From Timaviella obliquedivisa GSE-PSE-MK23-08B (GTDB lineage Bacteria; Cyanobacteriota; Cyanobacteriia; Elainellales; Elainellaceae), in contig JAHHII010000011.1 in assembly GCA_019358855.1 (NCBI GenBank), positions 1 to 64,000 of the forward strand: a stretch of 64,000 bases of DNA, written 5' to 3'. The notes beneath the pieces were generated by a model. The model worked only from the letters and a program-made list of their open reading frames with translations. It had not been told where the DNA came from and made no database searches. This document shows positions 17,313-27,027 of the stretch, one piece after another. The stretch's first letter is position 1, and each line of letters starts with the position of its first letter. The position numbers and the translations under genes are program-made.

Positions 17313-18314
17313 CTAATTTCTTGAAGATAACGAGTTGTCAATAGCTAGGGAACTTTGACGACATTGCAGCGATTTGACTCTATAGATAACCGGCTCTAAT
17401 GCCTGATTACTATCGCAAGAACTCTTGAGACAAATTGTTTTCTCCAAATCCCGAATCATTTCTACTTCATAATGATAGAGCAATCCATCGGGTTGCTCGA
17501 CCCAAAGTTCTGCCTGAATTTCTCCGTTTGCACTCTTTTTTAGCAACCGATGAGAAATCTTATAGTCAAACCACTGCCAGCCATGATGTTGAATTAATTC
17601 ATTCTCTAATGGCTGCAACCACTGCGGTAAAATACTCCATCCTCGGTAAACCAAATTGAGGCTTTGCAGGTCACCCGATCGCATCAGAATTGATCGGAGT
17701 GCCGATTGGTTAAGCCTGCCGTAGTAGCGACCTTCTGGCAGATCAATCAACGTAGGTGCAAACCGATGTCCACCAAAATGGCTTGTTTTCCACAAATGAA
17801 CGTTCGAGTAACCCAATTGAGCAACGGTGGCGATCGCTTCTCGGTAAAACGGCAACCCATATTTAGCACAGCATTTATCGTGGCTACCATGAACGCAAAC
17901 TAACAAGTCACGCCTGTCCCGATTAAGCGAGGCACTCAGGGTTAGTTGACCCGCTAAGTAGCGCTGAATCAGGGGCGCTACTTGGTCGAGATGATCTACA
18001 GTGTGTTCCCTGCATCGGTATCCTTGGCAAAAATTACCGAGTTGTTGTTCGTAAATCAATATTTGCGGGCGTAATACTGGTGGACAAGCGGAGTTTTCCG
18101 ATCGTGCCACCAATAAAAAGCGAATGGGTAACCTAGATTGTCTGACAGATTCGATGCGATCGCGGAGGTTTTGGGGAATTAGCTTAGACTCAAACGCATT
18201 AGGTGTCCAAGGTAAAGGACACTCAATCAAAATATAGGTTTGACAGGGTGGAGCGCTCCCAATCAGGTCTTCTCCTGCCTCACTCGAAGCCTCTGCACAA
18301 AAGAATGGGTTCAT
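17313..18314 (-). CDS. sucrase/ferredoxin-like (thioredoxin-fold 2Fe-2S) protein
   Basis: A 333-residue protein of the Suc_Fer-like family. It shows VCVHGSHDKCCAKYG near residue 135 and KTSHFGGHRFAPT near residue 181, the Cys and His residues expected to bind an Fe-S cluster in a thioredoxin-like fold. Despite the family name, sucrase activity is not expected; ferredoxin-like electron transfer is more likely. The start ATG 18314 lacks a clear ribosome site but is preceded by CTAAACGCG, a context shared with two other genes here. Monocistronic, convergent with the sulfate operon. Confidence 0.85.
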   Translation of the reverse strand: MNPFFCAEASSEAGEDLIGSAPPCQTYILIECPLPWTPNAFESKLIPQNLRDRIESVRQSRLPIRFLLVARSENSACPPVLRPQILIYEQQLGNFCQGYRCREHTVDHLDQVAPLIQRYLAGQLTLSASLNRDRRDLLVCVHGSHDKCCAKYGLPFYREAIATVAQLGYSNVHLWKTSHFGGHRFAPTLIDLPEGRYYGRLNQSALRSILMRSGDLQSLNLVYRGWSILPQWLQPLENELIQHHGWQWFDYKISHRLLKKSANGEIQAELWVEQPDGLLYHYEVEMIRDLEKTICLKSSCDSNQALEPVIYRVKSLQCRQSSLAIDNSLSSRN

Positions 18315-18429
18315 CGCGTTTAGCTTACAAATAAGATGACATCATGATGCGCTCCTCTCTTAAAACCAATCACCTTGCATTAAACCAGACGTTAAAAGTT
18401 CTTTCTCAATCTCTTGAGATGCAATCGCG

Positions 18430-19524
18430 CTAATAAGTTTGCTGAAGCGCTTGTTCTATCGTTCCTAACTGTTGAAATGCCCGAATTAGCCGATTAGCTA
18501 GCGTTTCTCGCCGTTCCAAAATCATGTGTAACCGTTGTAGTAAATGAATATCTGGATCATTCGCAAGAGCAACCTCAGCCGCCTGTAAAATCTGGCTAGC
18601 ATTCAGCCAAATCGTTTCATTTTCAAATCCTTGATGTGCCGAAAGTTGATGTAGATTCATATCAGGAACGGTAGCGCGTCCGGGCAGGGAGCGATCTAAA
18701 ACGAGCCCTTTCAGCAAGGCTAAAAGTGCTTCATAAATTCCAAAATCATCGCAGCTATCAAATGCCTTAAACTCAATCCTACCAACCTCTGCTGGAAGGC
18801 GAGCAATTTTTGTTAAGGAAGGATTACTATCAATGAGGTCTGCTGTTTTTTTTAAGAACACCATTGCCGCTGGTCTTACTCCAGTCCGCATATGGGTACG
18901 AACCGATAAACCCTGCCAAAGTTTACCTTGATAAAACGGCGAACTGAAACTAAATGGCACAAGATAAGGACTGTAGAAGGTGAGCTTTCTGCCCCTATCA
19001 ATGACTTGTTCAGGGCTTAACCCTACCATGGAAATATTTAGATCAGGGCCATAAGTCAGCATGGGAATATTGGCGGTTTGTTTTTCGGGGGAAGCTTGTC
19101 TTCTCTGAACTTCGTAAGGGTTGAGTGGTGGCGTGGGTTCATAAGCCGTATGGTAAGGATTGAAGCTGGTAAGAACGGGGACAAAGCCATACTGTGCCGC
19201 GACTTGACGCAGCAGTACAAAACTTTCGGATAGCTCGACGATCGCCCCTTGAATAGTTGGATGAATCGTTGTTCTGATTTCGATGCCTTTGGGCGCGCAA
19301 TCCACGACTTTTTCAGAGTCATTAAATCGTTCAAACCCTTCGATATACCACCTCTTTTTTTTAATTCCAGCATCGCCAATGCGAAGCTGAGCATAGTCAT
19401 CAGGATAGAACGGCAGCTGCTCAATAATTTGATTTAATGCTGCAAATGAAGTGCAAGAAAAATCAGCAAATTGCCCCTGATCATTAAAAAACGCGACCTC
19501 GTGTTCAATGCCAAAAGAAAACAT
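18430..19524 (-). CDS. GCS2-like glutamate-cysteine-ligase-family protein
   Basis: A 364-residue member of the carboxylate-amine ligase fold of the GCS2/EgtA type. The N-terminal GIEHEVAFF is the conserved substrate-loop Glu-His-Glu, with HPTIQGAIVELSE and RVGRIEFKAFDS-like stretches further on. It differs from the cyanobacterial GshA type that starts KGFEVE, so it may ligate another amino acid or amine. GAGGGGGG lies just before ATG 19524. It stands alone between the Suc_Fer-like gene and a hydroxylase relic. The substrate is unknown. Confidence 0.75.
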   Translation of the reverse strand: MFSFGIEHEVAFFNDQGQFADFSCTSFAALNQIIEQLPFYPDDYAQLRIGDAGIKKKRWYIEGFERFNDSEKVVDCAPKGIEIRTTIHPTIQGAIVELSESFVLLRQVAAQYGFVPVLTSFNPYHTAYEPTPPLNPYEVQRRQASPEKQTANIPMLTYGPDLNISMVGLSPEQVIDRGRKLTFYSPYLVPFSFSSPFYQGKLWQGLSVRTHMRTGVRPAAMVFLKKTADLIDSNPSLTKIARLPAEVGRIEFKAFDSCDDFGIYEALLALLKGLVLDRSLPGRATVPDMNLHQLSAHQGFENETIWLNASQILQAAEVALANDPDIHLLQRLHMILERRETLANRLIRAFQQLGTIEQALQQTY

Positions 19525-19652
19525 GGATTTTCCCCCCTCATAAAATGACCCTGATTACAAACGACTAAACTTGTACAAACAGCATTACACTAATGGGACT
19601 ACTTTCAATAAGGGTAAGCGATCGCTGAGCCAACAGGCAGTTTAAATGGCTC

Positions 19653-19790
19653 TTAGTTCTGCGTCCTTTCAATCACTAGCTCACCGCCCTCATAGGTTAT
19701 CGGATCGCTCAGAAATCGGGTTATCGAAGCGTCCGATCGCATCAGCGGATTTTGCATCAGAGCATTATCGATGTGGGTACCATACGCCAT
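19653..19790 (-). pseudogene. PiuC-type Fe(II)/2-oxoglutarate hydroxylase fragment
   Basis: On the minus strand 45 codons from ATG 19790 to TAA 19653 read [25 protein letters not shown] and [10 protein letters not shown]. This is the core of PKHX/PiuC-type dioxygenases, including the iron-binding HxD (His-Ile-Asp). The normal enzyme is about 225 residues; both flanks are missing and the piece ends at a stop directly after the central strand. No flanking sequence continues the homology that I can see. PiuC genes usually sit by TonB-dependent iron receptors, which fits the tonB-exbBD-fec genes 1.2 kb away. Confidence 0.7.
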
Positions 19791-20008
19791 AAATCAAAAC
19801 CTAATCAATGTAACTTTTGGATCAAACAAAGGCACAATAGCATTATAGTATTTGAGATAGATGATAAAGATTTGCATCTGTCATCATAATCAAAAATGGT
19901 CGAGAAAGAAATAGTCCAGAAAGCATGGTGCTTCAATCAGGATCATGTATCGCCATTTTTAAATCAAATCCCGTAGAAGATTTGTATCAGTCAAATAGAG
20001 GTAAAACT

Positions 20009-20761
20009 GTGAAGAGTAGAATTAAAATTTGGGCAGGTGTAGGAGCTTATATCTTGGCTAGCGGCGCTATGACACTGTCCTCAGTAACGGTTTCGGCTGA
20101 GCCAATGCCCGCAGACTCAGCCCAAATGTTAATTAGCCAGCAAACGCCTGCTCTACCACCCACCGCACCGTCTGGCGGTGAGGGTGGTGAAGGCGGTGAA
20201 GGTGAAGCACCTGCATTTCAAGACAAACTCAGCGGTGAAGCTTTGACGAATGCCCTTAAAAAAGGAGGCTACGTCATTTACTTCAGACACGCTCAAACCG
20301 AGAAAGACTACGCTGACCAAATTAATGCCAAGATAGGCGATTGTTCAACCCAACGAATGCTAAGTGCTGTCGGTTGGGAACAAGCACGAACCATTGGGAA
20401 AGGGTTTGAATCTTTGCAAATTCCGGTAGGTGAAGTTTATTCCAGCGAGTATTGCCGGGCTTGGCAAACGGCTGATTTAGCCTTTGGTCGCTACGAAACG
20501 AGACCTGAGCTTAATTTCTTGCCTTTTGAAGAATACACAGATGCCCAAGTTGCCCAGATGAAGGAAACAGTCATGCCTCTATTAGCAGCAACACCTGAAC
20601 CAGGAAAAAATACTGTGATTGTAGGTCATGATGACTTACTGGAAGCTGCCATTGGCATCTATCCAGAGCCTCAAGGCATTGCCTATATCCTCAAGCCCGA
20701 TGGTCGGGGCGGTGTTGAGGTGATCGCAAATGTGCTTGTAGAAGAATGGGAAACGCTGTAG
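20009..20761 (+). CDS. exported histidine phosphatase
   Basis: A 250-residue protein from GTG 20009, preferred because GAGG lies about eight bases upstream and it then opens a Sec signal peptide (KSRIKIWAGVGAYILASG, cleavage near VSAEP). A Gly/Glu-rich linker (GGEGGEGGEGE) follows. The catalytic domain has FRHAQTEKD (phospho-His) and VGHDDLLEA. Related periplasmic enzymes hydrolyse small phosphate esters. An upstream ATG at 19925 would bury the signal peptide. It stands alone. Confidence 0.8.
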   Translation: MKSRIKIWAGVGAYILASGAMTLSSVTVSAEPMPADSAQMLISQQTPALPPTAPSGGEGGEGGEGEAPAFQDKLSGEALTNALKKGGYVIYFRHAQTEKDYADQINAKIGDCSTQRMLSAVGWEQARTIGKGFESLQIPVGEVYSSEYCRAWQTADLAFGRYETRPELNFLPFEEYTDAQVAQMKETVMPLLAATPEPGKNTVIVGHDDLLEAAIGIYPEPQGIAYILKPDGRGGVEVIANVLVEEWETL

Positions 20762-20782
20762 CTCTGACGCTACAAAAGACAA

Positions 20783-20816
20783 AACTTCTCTCTGTCCATA
20801 ACATCAGAGAGAAGTT
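20783..20816 (+). terminator. 12-bp-stem hairpin
   Basis: aacttctctctg at 20783-20794 pairs perfectly with 20805-20816 around a ten-base loop, 21 bases after the phosphatase stop. No clear T run follows. Confidence 0.55.
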
Positions 20817-20977
20817 CTGCTGTAATGCTCTATTTATAACTATTTATAACGGGTTTACTAGAATTTAACAGGCGATCGCCACTTCCAGTTCAATAGGCTG
20901 TACCTTATCAACGACGGCTTCTCTGGTAGTTCAAAATTCATAATGATTGGGTACCCCTGCTAAGGCATATCCCTTAA

Positions 20978-22471
20978 CTATGGTGTGACGGGCGGCAAGG
21001 ACTCTGCAGGTGGCGCAGCAGGCTCTGGCTCATAGACGGGCTCTGGTTCTACATAATCGGGTTCTACAGGGGCAGGTTCAGGGGGCGCTTCGTAAGCGGG
21101 TTCGGGTGGCACATAATCAGGTTCGGGAGAGACAGGAACAGTGGAAGCAGGTTCGGGCAACGGTTCTGGTAGAGGTTCTGGTAGAGGTTCTGGTAGAGGT
21201 TCCGGAACAACCACTGGTGCAGTAGAAGGGAGAGGAGCTTCTACCGGGGTTTCTGAGGGTGCTGCCGGAGTTACAAGGTTGGGTGTAGGAGTTGCAGAAT
21301 TAGATGGCGCGCTGTCAGATGGTATGCTCTGAGGCTCCGATTCTAGAATCGATTCCGCAGCAGTATTAGCAGGAGTAGGTTCATCGGCAATAGGGGCAGG
21401 CGGCGCAATGTCTACAGCTCGGCGATCGCCCCGTTCTTCTGCCTGTTGGTTAAAGTCAGAACCATCGATCGTCATGTCAACGCTGAGTACGGTGCTGCCT
21501 GCTCCACCGCTATCATTTAAACGATATTTCTCGCGTACCGTTTCTAGCACTGCTTCGTCCAATACAGTATGTCCGCTAGAATCTACCAATGTAGCGCCAA
21601 CGACATTACCGTTCTCGTCATAGTCCACTAGCACCTTGACAGTACCTTCCAAATCTTCCCTTAGTGCTTCTTCAGGGTAATCCACGTCTGGACAGTTGCG
21701 GCAGGCAATTCGGCGACCCTCACCCTGATCGCGGTTAGTTTCTGGTGTACCGCTATCAGACCCGCGATCGGTGCCTGTCCTAGAACCTTCTCCTGATCCC
21801 GACCCTTCGCTTGTTCCCTCACCTGCTCCTTCACCTTCGCCAGATCCCGTGCCGTTCCCTGGAGGTAGACCAGGAGTGCCAACGGCAGCAGTATCACTTG
21901 CCTCACTTGTGCCAGAGCCTGCATTTTGCTGCTGGGTGGCTTCCCGCTCACGGCGAAGCTGCTCTAATAAATCTCTAATATTTCGCTGGGGTGCAGGTGA
22001 CGGTATGGGTGACGGTACAACAGGGTTTTCTGCGGCTGCTTCCGCCTGTTCTGTAGGTTCTGGAGAAGGTATAGTGTTGGGTTCTTCTGGCTGAGGCGAT
22101 GGCTCCACGAGCGGTTCGGCAACGGCAACAGGCTGGGGCGGTACAATATCCGGCTGAATTGGCTCTGGTAAGGTAACTGCTTCTACGGGGGCTGGCGCAG
22201 ATGATCCCCCACCCGCATCGCTTCCCGCTAAAACTTCGGTTTCTTCCTCCAATTGCTCTAACGGTTCTTCAACTTCCGGCTCTTCCGAATCGGTGACCAC
22301 GATCGCAATTTCTTCTGGCGCTGGTTCGTCGGCAGTCCAAAGCGATTTTAAGTTCAACGGCAGTAACCCGGCATGAAGCACCAAGGACGCAAATAAAGTA
22401 CGGCTTAAAAGCACCTTCAGCGCCTTTCGCTCTTGTTCTCGCTTTTGGTCTGCAAATTCTGGAAGAGACAT
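20978..22471 (-). CDS. tonB: TonB-family energy transducer with extra C-terminal Pro-rich tail
   Basis: A 497-residue protein. A cytoplasmic lead and one membrane span (TLFASLVLHAGLLPLNL) are followed by an acidic Pro/Glu-rich region, a Gly/Ser-rich region, and a TonB C-terminal domain at about residues 255-330 (CPDVDYPEEALREDLEGTVK, ATLVDSSGHTVLDEAVLE). Unusually a further 155 residues of Pro/Glu/Ala sequence follow, including four PLPEP units. TonB domains normally end the protein. It is divergent from exbB-exbD-fec genes, so it should energise uptake through outer-membrane receptors. The tail may reach the peptidoglycan or outer membrane; that is speculation. Confidence 0.85.
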   Translation of the reverse strand: MSLPEFADQKREQERKALKVLLSRTLFASLVLHAGLLPLNLKSLWTADEPAPEEIAIVVTDSEEPEVEEPLEQLEEETEVLAGSDAGGGSSAPAPVEAVTLPEPIQPDIVPPQPVAVAEPLVEPSPQPEEPNTIPSPEPTEQAEAAAENPVVPSPIPSPAPQRNIRDLLEQLRREREATQQQNAGSGTSEASDTAAVGTPGLPPGNGTGSGEGEGAGEGTSEGSGSGEGSRTGTDRGSDSGTPETNRDQGEGRRIACRNCPDVDYPEEALREDLEGTVKVLVDYDENGNVVGATLVDSSGHTVLDEAVLETVREKYRLNDSGGAGSTVLSVDMTIDGSDFNQQAEERGDRRAVDIAPPAPIADEPTPANTAAESILESEPQSIPSDSAPSNSATPTPNLVTPAAPSETPVEAPLPSTAPVVVPEPLPEPLPEPLPEPLPEPASTVPVSPEPDYVPPEPAYEAPPEPAPVEPDYVEPEPVYEPEPAAPPAESLPPVTP

Positions 22472-22879
22472 TTTGCCAAGGAGGGGTAAACTATGTCTTA
22501 ATCTATCAGCTATTGCAACTATTAAGCAGCTACGGGGTTAAGTCTATGACATCAAAATCAGAATGAGATGACCAAATACTCAAAAGGCATAGTACTCGAA
22601 GCCTTGATAGAATGACTACTAGCCTCGTCTAAAGCAAACCTTCACCAGCATTCCAGTGCCTCCTAAGCCAGAAGACTATAGACCTTTCAGAGGAACCGTA
22701 GATAGTTATTTTTTATATAACTTATTGATAGAGTCTTGCAACACTGTAGAATAATACGATCGCTCGAATGCTGGCTATTTACGGCTTGCTTTCTCAGATT
22801 AAGCAACACTTGGTTGGGTAGGCAGCGAATCATAGCCAGGGTATTTGGGTTGAGTAACACTACATTTAAAGGTTCGCTT
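22472..22879. promoter_or_regulatory. divergent tonB/exbB promoter region
   Basis: A 408-base AT-rich spacer with no credible gene. At 22704-22722 agttat and ataact flank an all-AT heptamer, a loose dyad of the kind bound by Fur in iron-uptake promoters; the match is too weak to assert. The exbB start is ATG 22880 with AAAGG about 8 bases upstream; an upstream extension to 22736 has no site. Confidence 0.35.
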
Positions 22880-23545
22880 ATGTTCCTGACTGATTTGTTT
22901 GCCGCAGGTGGGATCGTCATGTATCCCCTGCTAGGGTTTTCAATTTTAGCGATCGCCTTAATTATTGAGCGCTGCCTTTTTTGGTCAAAGGTCAACCGTC
23001 AGCAGCGACGGATTGTGCGCGATGTATTAGCAGATTATCAAAACGGTTCTGACAACGTTCTGCCCAAGCTTAAGCAAAACAGCGACTTACCTATCGCCCG
23101 CATCTTTATGGAAGCCTTGGAAATGGACTATGCGCCGCCACAAGCCTTTCACAATTTTCTTGAAGGTGCCATTCAAGCCGAGTTACCGCTGTTACGTCGA
23201 TTCAACACAGTTTTTGATACGATTGTTGCGGCTTCCCCGCTCTTAGGTTTGCTGGGAACAGTCACAGGCTTGATTCAATCATTTGCCAACCTCGACTTAG
23301 GCAGCGTGGGGCAAGAAGGCACTGCTAGAGTGACAGGCGGGATCAGTGAAGCTTTAATTTCGACTGCGACAGGTTTAATTGTGGCATTAGTAGTTCTGAT
23401 GTTTTCCAATGTCTTCCGGGGCTTTTATCGTCGCCAGTTGGCGTTGATTCAAGAATATACTAATCAGTTAGAAGCGCTACATTTTTGTCGATATCAAGAA
23501 AGACGGACAGAAAATTCTGCTGAACTGATAAGAGTAGGAGAGTAG
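22880..23545 (+). CDS. exbB: ExbB/TolQ/MotA-family proton channel
   Basis: A 221-residue membrane protein with three spans: one near residues 10-30 (VMYPLLGFSILAIALIIE) and two in the conserved C-terminal block (ASPLLGLLGTVTGLIQSF and ISTATGLIVALVVLMF). The Thr/Gly-rich channel helices match ExbB. With ExbD it passes protons to drive the TonB protein encoded divergently. It is 63 bases before exbD. Confidence 0.9.
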   Translation: MFLTDLFAAGGIVMYPLLGFSILAIALIIERCLFWSKVNRQQRRIVRDVLADYQNGSDNVLPKLKQNSDLPIARIFMEALEMDYAPPQAFHNFLEGAIQAELPLLRRFNTVFDTIVAASPLLGLLGTVTGLIQSFANLDLGSVGQEGTARVTGGISEALISTATGLIVALVVLMFSNVFRGFYRRQLALIQEYTNQLEALHFCRYQERRTENSAELIRVGE

Positions 23546-23608
23546 GAAAAACTCTAATTCTCTCAGTCTTGTCTTCTCCCGATCCTCTACTTTCTCTAGC
23601 TAAAAACT

Positions 23609-24022
23609 ATGACCATCCGCGACGAAGATCTTGACTTACCACCCCAGATTAACATCGTGCCCATGATCGATGTGATCTTTGCGATTCTGACCTTTTTCAT
23701 TATGGCGACGCTATTTTTAACCCGCTCGGAAGGGTTACCCGTCAATTTGCCTAACGCCGAAACTTCTACGCAGACTAACGCTAAGCAAAAAAGAGTGACG
23801 GTGACGATTGATGAACAAGGCAAACTGTTTCTCGATCGCAAATCCATTACTGCTCAAGACTTGAAAACTAGCATTCAATCTGCAAAAGGAAATCAAGATA
23901 AAGTATTGGTCGTAATCAATGCCGATCGCACCGTCAATCATGGTCAGGTGATTGAAGTGATGGATCAAGTGAGAACGATCGAAGGAGCAACATTAGGAAT
24001 AGCGACGCGACGACCGAAATAA
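23609..24022 (+). CDS. exbD: ExbD/TolR biopolymer transport protein
   Basis: A 137-residue protein with a single span near residues 18-38. The key proton-carrying Asp is in NIVPMIDVIFAIL. A periplasmic domain follows (VTVTIDEQGKLFLDRK). The stop TAA overlaps the ATG of the following permease gene (TAATG), so exbD and the iron permease genes are one operon. Confidence 0.92.
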   Translation: MTIRDEDLDLPPQINIVPMIDVIFAILTFFIMATLFLTRSEGLPVNLPNAETSTQTNAKQKRVTVTIDEQGKLFLDRKSITAQDLKTSIQSAKGNQDKVLVVINADRTVNHGQVIEVMDQVRTIEGATLGIATRRPK

Positions 24023-25059
24023 TGAATACATCTCAGTCTTCTTTGCAGCAATCACTTTTATCTAAGCGATCGCACTCTTTCCGGCTGCTGGGGTTAATAG
24101 TCGGCGTTTTGCTATTGGTCGTTTGTTCCATAGTAAGCCTTACTTTAGGTGCCGCAGATATCACCCCCAGTGTGGTTTGGAGAGCACTATTTGCCTTTGA
24201 TGGTTCCACCAATCATTTGATTATCACAACGGTTCGCCTGCCCCGCATTCTGATTGCCTTGGCAGTGGGCGCAGCATTGGCAGTTGCCGGGTCATTAATG
24301 CAAGGACTGACTCGGAATGCCTTAGCAGATCCCGGTATTTTAGGAATTAGTGCCGGAGCCGCTTTCGCTGTGGTCGGCAGCACCTTTTTCTTCGGCAGTC
24401 TATCTGTCCAATCTTATACTTGGGTTGCCTTCGCAGGAGGAGCGATCGCCGCTGTTGTGGTCTATGTCTTGGGTTCGGTCGGACGCAGTGGCATGACTCC
24501 CCTCAAGCTAATTTTGGCAGGTGCTGTACTGTCATATTTAATGTCAGCCCTAACCACAGGAATTTTAATTCTTAGCCAACGCACCCTAGATGAAATTCGC
24601 TTTTGGTTAGCTGGATCGGTGGCAGGGCGCGACTTAGACAGTTTGGTGCAAGTGTTGCCTTACATCGTCGTCGGTTTAATGATCGCCTTCAGCTTGGGTA
24701 AACAAATCACGGCATTAACTCTAGGAGAAGATGTTGCTAAAGGGCTGGGGTTACGAACCGGATGGGTTAAAGCGATCGCCTCTGTTGTGGTTGTCCTGTT
24801 AGCAGGCAGCGCCGTGTCTCTAGCAGGCCCGATCGGATTTGTTGGCTTAGTCGTTCCTCACATCGTCCGGTTTTGGGTCGGTGTCGATTATCGTTGGATA
24901 CTTCCCTACGCAGCAATTTGGGGGGCGATGTTGCTCTCTCTAGCAGATTTAGCGGCTCGTTTAATCATTAAACCGCAAGAACTTCCGGTGGGCATCATGA
25001 CCGCTTTGGTGGGTGCGCCGTTCTTTATTTACTTAGCAAGGCGGAAAATTAAGTCATAA
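24022..25059 (+). CDS. iron-siderophore ABC permease, FecCD family (first)
   Basis: A 345-residue permease with about ten spans of the BtuC/FecCD type. Family marks include LIITTVRLPRILIALAVGAA, GSLMQGLTRNALADPGILG and the ATPase-contact region GPIGFVGLVVPHIVR. Start ATG overlaps the exbD stop. It pairs with the next gene to form a heterodimeric channel for ferric siderophores, an inference from tonB/exbBD linkage; heme or B12 permeases share the fold. Confidence 0.9.
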   Translation: MNTSQSSLQQSLLSKRSHSFRLLGLIVGVLLLVVCSIVSLTLGAADITPSVVWRALFAFDGSTNHLIITTVRLPRILIALAVGAALAVAGSLMQGLTRNALADPGILGISAGAAFAVVGSTFFFGSLSVQSYTWVAFAGGAIAAVVVYVLGSVGRSGMTPLKLILAGAVLSYLMSALTTGILILSQRTLDEIRFWLAGSVAGRDLDSLVQVLPYIVVGLMIAFSLGKQITALTLGEDVAKGLGLRTGWVKAIASVVVVLLAGSAVSLAGPIGFVGLVVPHIVRFWVGVDYRWILPYAAIWGAMLLSLADLAARLIIKPQELPVGIMTALVGAPFFIYLARRKIKS

Positions 25060-25079
25060 GTTCCAGGTTTTTAACGATA

Positions 25080-25101
25080 TTTTTGAGAAGTTTTTGAGAA
25101 G
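25080..25101 (+). repeat. perfect 11-bp tandem duplication
   Basis: tttttgagaag occurs twice in a row between the two permease genes, followed by a third partial copy (tttttgaaaa) at about 25113. It sits where the ribosome site of the second permease would be. Confidence 0.85.
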
Positions 25102-25126
25102 TTTCTGATCAGTTTTTGAAAAAACA

Positions 25127-26173
25127 ATGGCAAACAGTTGGCTGGTAATTCGGACTCAAAAATCCCTGCTCTCAATGCGGCTCGATCGCCGCGTTCCTTG
25201 GGTTTTGTTAGGTCTAATCATGATGACACTGGTGGTGATGATTATTAGCATTGGCTATGGAGAATATCCCATTCCACCGCTAGATGTGATTAAAACAATT
25301 TTAGGATTACAAACTAATAATCCTGATTACAATTTTGTGATTCATACCCTCCGATTGCCGCGAGTCATTACTGCATTCCTAGTAGGAACTGCTTTAGCGA
25401 TCGCCGGAACGATCATGCAAGGGTTAACTCGTAATCCATTAGCGGCTCCCGAAATTGTCGGCGTAGAAGCGGGAGCAGGATTAGTGGCGGTGGCAATGAT
25501 TGTGCTATTTCCGTCTGTGCCTATTTTATTTTTACCGATTGCGGCGTTCATGGGAGCGTTCGTTGCAGCCCTGCTAGTTTATCTGCTGGCATGGGAGAAT
25601 GGCAGTTCCCCAATTCGTTTAATTCTAGTGGGCATCGGAGTGGGAGCGATCGCCTCTGCGTTCACCAGCCTGATGATTACCTTTGGTGAGATTAGCGATG
25701 TCAGTCAGGCGTTAGTCTGGTTAGCCGGAAGCGTTTATGGACGCAGTTGGGAACACATTCAAGCGTTGCTGCCGTGGCTAATTGTGTTTATTCCAGCATC
25801 CTTACTTCTGGCGCGAGAATTAAATACGTTAAACCTGGGAGATGATGTAGCGCGGGGCTTGGGTAGCCGGGTGGAATGGCAGCGAGGCTTGTTATTAATC
25901 ACCTGTGTAGCTCTCGCTGGAGCTAGTGTGGCGACCGCTGGCACCATTGGTTTTGTCGGGTTAATGGCTCCTCATTTAGCGCGTCAACTGGTGGGCAATG
26001 CTCATGAAGGGTTAGTCCCAACTTCAGCCTTAGCGGGTGGTCTGATTGTCTCATTCGCCGATTTATTAGGGCGATCGCTATTTGCCCCGATCGAACTGCC
26101 CTGTGGTGTGGTGACAGCCGCTGTGGGTGCGCCTTATTTTCTCTATCTGCTCTATCGCAACCGTAATGCTTGA
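25127..26173 (+). CDS. iron-siderophore ABC permease, FecCD family (second)
   Basis: A 348-residue paralogue of the preceding permease, with [38 protein letters not shown] and [15 protein letters not shown]. It is 67 bases after the first permease. The two together resemble FecC/FecD or FhuB halves. The ATPase gene follows within three bases. Confidence 0.9.
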   Translation: MANSWLVIRTQKSLLSMRLDRRVPWVLLGLIMMTLVVMIISIGYGEYPIPPLDVIKTILGLQTNNPDYNFVIHTLRLPRVITAFLVGTALAIAGTIMQGLTRNPLAAPEIVGVEAGAGLVAVAMIVLFPSVPILFLPIAAFMGAFVAALLVYLLAWENGSSPIRLILVGIGVGAIASAFTSLMITFGEISDVSQALVWLAGSVYGRSWEHIQALLPWLIVFIPASLLLARELNTLNLGDDVARGLGSRVEWQRGLLLITCVALAGASVATAGTIGFVGLMAPHLARQLVGNAHEGLVPTSALAGGLIVSFADLLGRSLFAPIELPCGVVTAAVGAPYFLYLLYRNRNA

Positions 26174-26175
26174 AT

Positions 26176-27027
26176 ATGAATATCATCACTCCTACCAGTT
26201 CTGAACCTGCCTTAACGACTCGGAAGCTCACACTCGCGTATGACCAGGCGATCGTGATCAACGATCTGGATCTAGCCATTCCATCAGGGAAAATTACCGC
26301 TTTAGTTGGCTCTAATGGTTGCGGTAAATCTACGTTGCTAAGAGGATTAGCGCGACTGCTCAAGCCTGTTAAAGGAACAGTTTATCTCGACAGCGCTTCC
26401 ATCTTTAAACTATCTACCAAAGAAGTTGCAAAACGATTAGGAATGCTGCCTCAAAGCCCCGTTGCGCCCGAAGGATTGACCGTGAGAGAGTTAGTGGCAC
26501 AAGGACGATATCCGCATCAAGGTTTGCTTCAGCAATGGTCGAAAGAGGATGAACGTTTCACCGAACAAGCCCTGGCAATTACGGATATGACAGAGTTGGC
26601 AGAGCGCCCCCTGGATAGTCTTTCGGGAGGTCAGCGGCAACGAGCTTGGATTGCCATGACGTTGGCGCAAAACACAGCCATTCTGTTGCTAGATGAACCG
26701 ACAACTTTTTTGGATCTGGCGCATCAAATCGAGATTCTGGATTTGCTCTATGACCTGAATCAGGATGAGGGACGAACGATCGTGATGGTGTTGCATGACC
26801 TGAATCAAGCCTGTCGCTATGCCGATCAGTTGATCGCTGTGAAGGAAGGAACGATTTACGCACAAGGTAATCCAGCGGATGTGATGACTGAAACAATGGT
26901 GCGAGAGGTCTTTGGTTTAGAGAGCCGCATTGTTCAAGATCCCGTTGCCGGAACGCCGATGTGTGTGCCAATTAGCCGCAAATCGAAAGTTATACCTCAG
27001 CCAAATAAACAAAAACCAGCAAGATGA
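26176..27027 (+). CDS. iron-siderophore ABC transporter ATP-binding protein (FecE/FhuC type)
   Basis: A 283-residue ATPase from ATG 26176 (a TTG at 26170 overlaps the previous stop and is less likely). Walker A is GSNGCGKST, signature [10 protein letters not shown], Walker [14 protein letters not shown], and the switch His is in VLHDLNQA. It completes the importer, except that the solute-binding protein and outer-membrane receptor are not in the window. The stop overlaps the ATG of a short AraC-like scrap (ATGA). Confidence 0.92.
   Translation: MNIITPTSSEPALTTRKLTLAYDQAIVINDLDLAIPSGKITALVGSNGCGKSTLLRGLARLLKPVKGTVYLDSASIFKLSTKEVAKRLGMLPQSPVAPEGLTVRELVAQGRYPHQGLLQQWSKEDERFTEQALAITDMTELAERPLDSLSGGQRQRAWIAMTLAQNTAILLLDEPTTFLDLAHQIEILDLLYDLNQDEGRTIVMVLHDLNQACRYADQLIAVKEGTIYAQGNPADVMTETMVREVFGLESRIVQDPVAGTPMCVPISRKSKVIPQPNKQKPAR

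Noticed and set aside
22704-22722. Fur box in the tonB/exbB gap
   Set aside because: Only a loose AT dyad; mentioned in the region entry but not claimed as a site.
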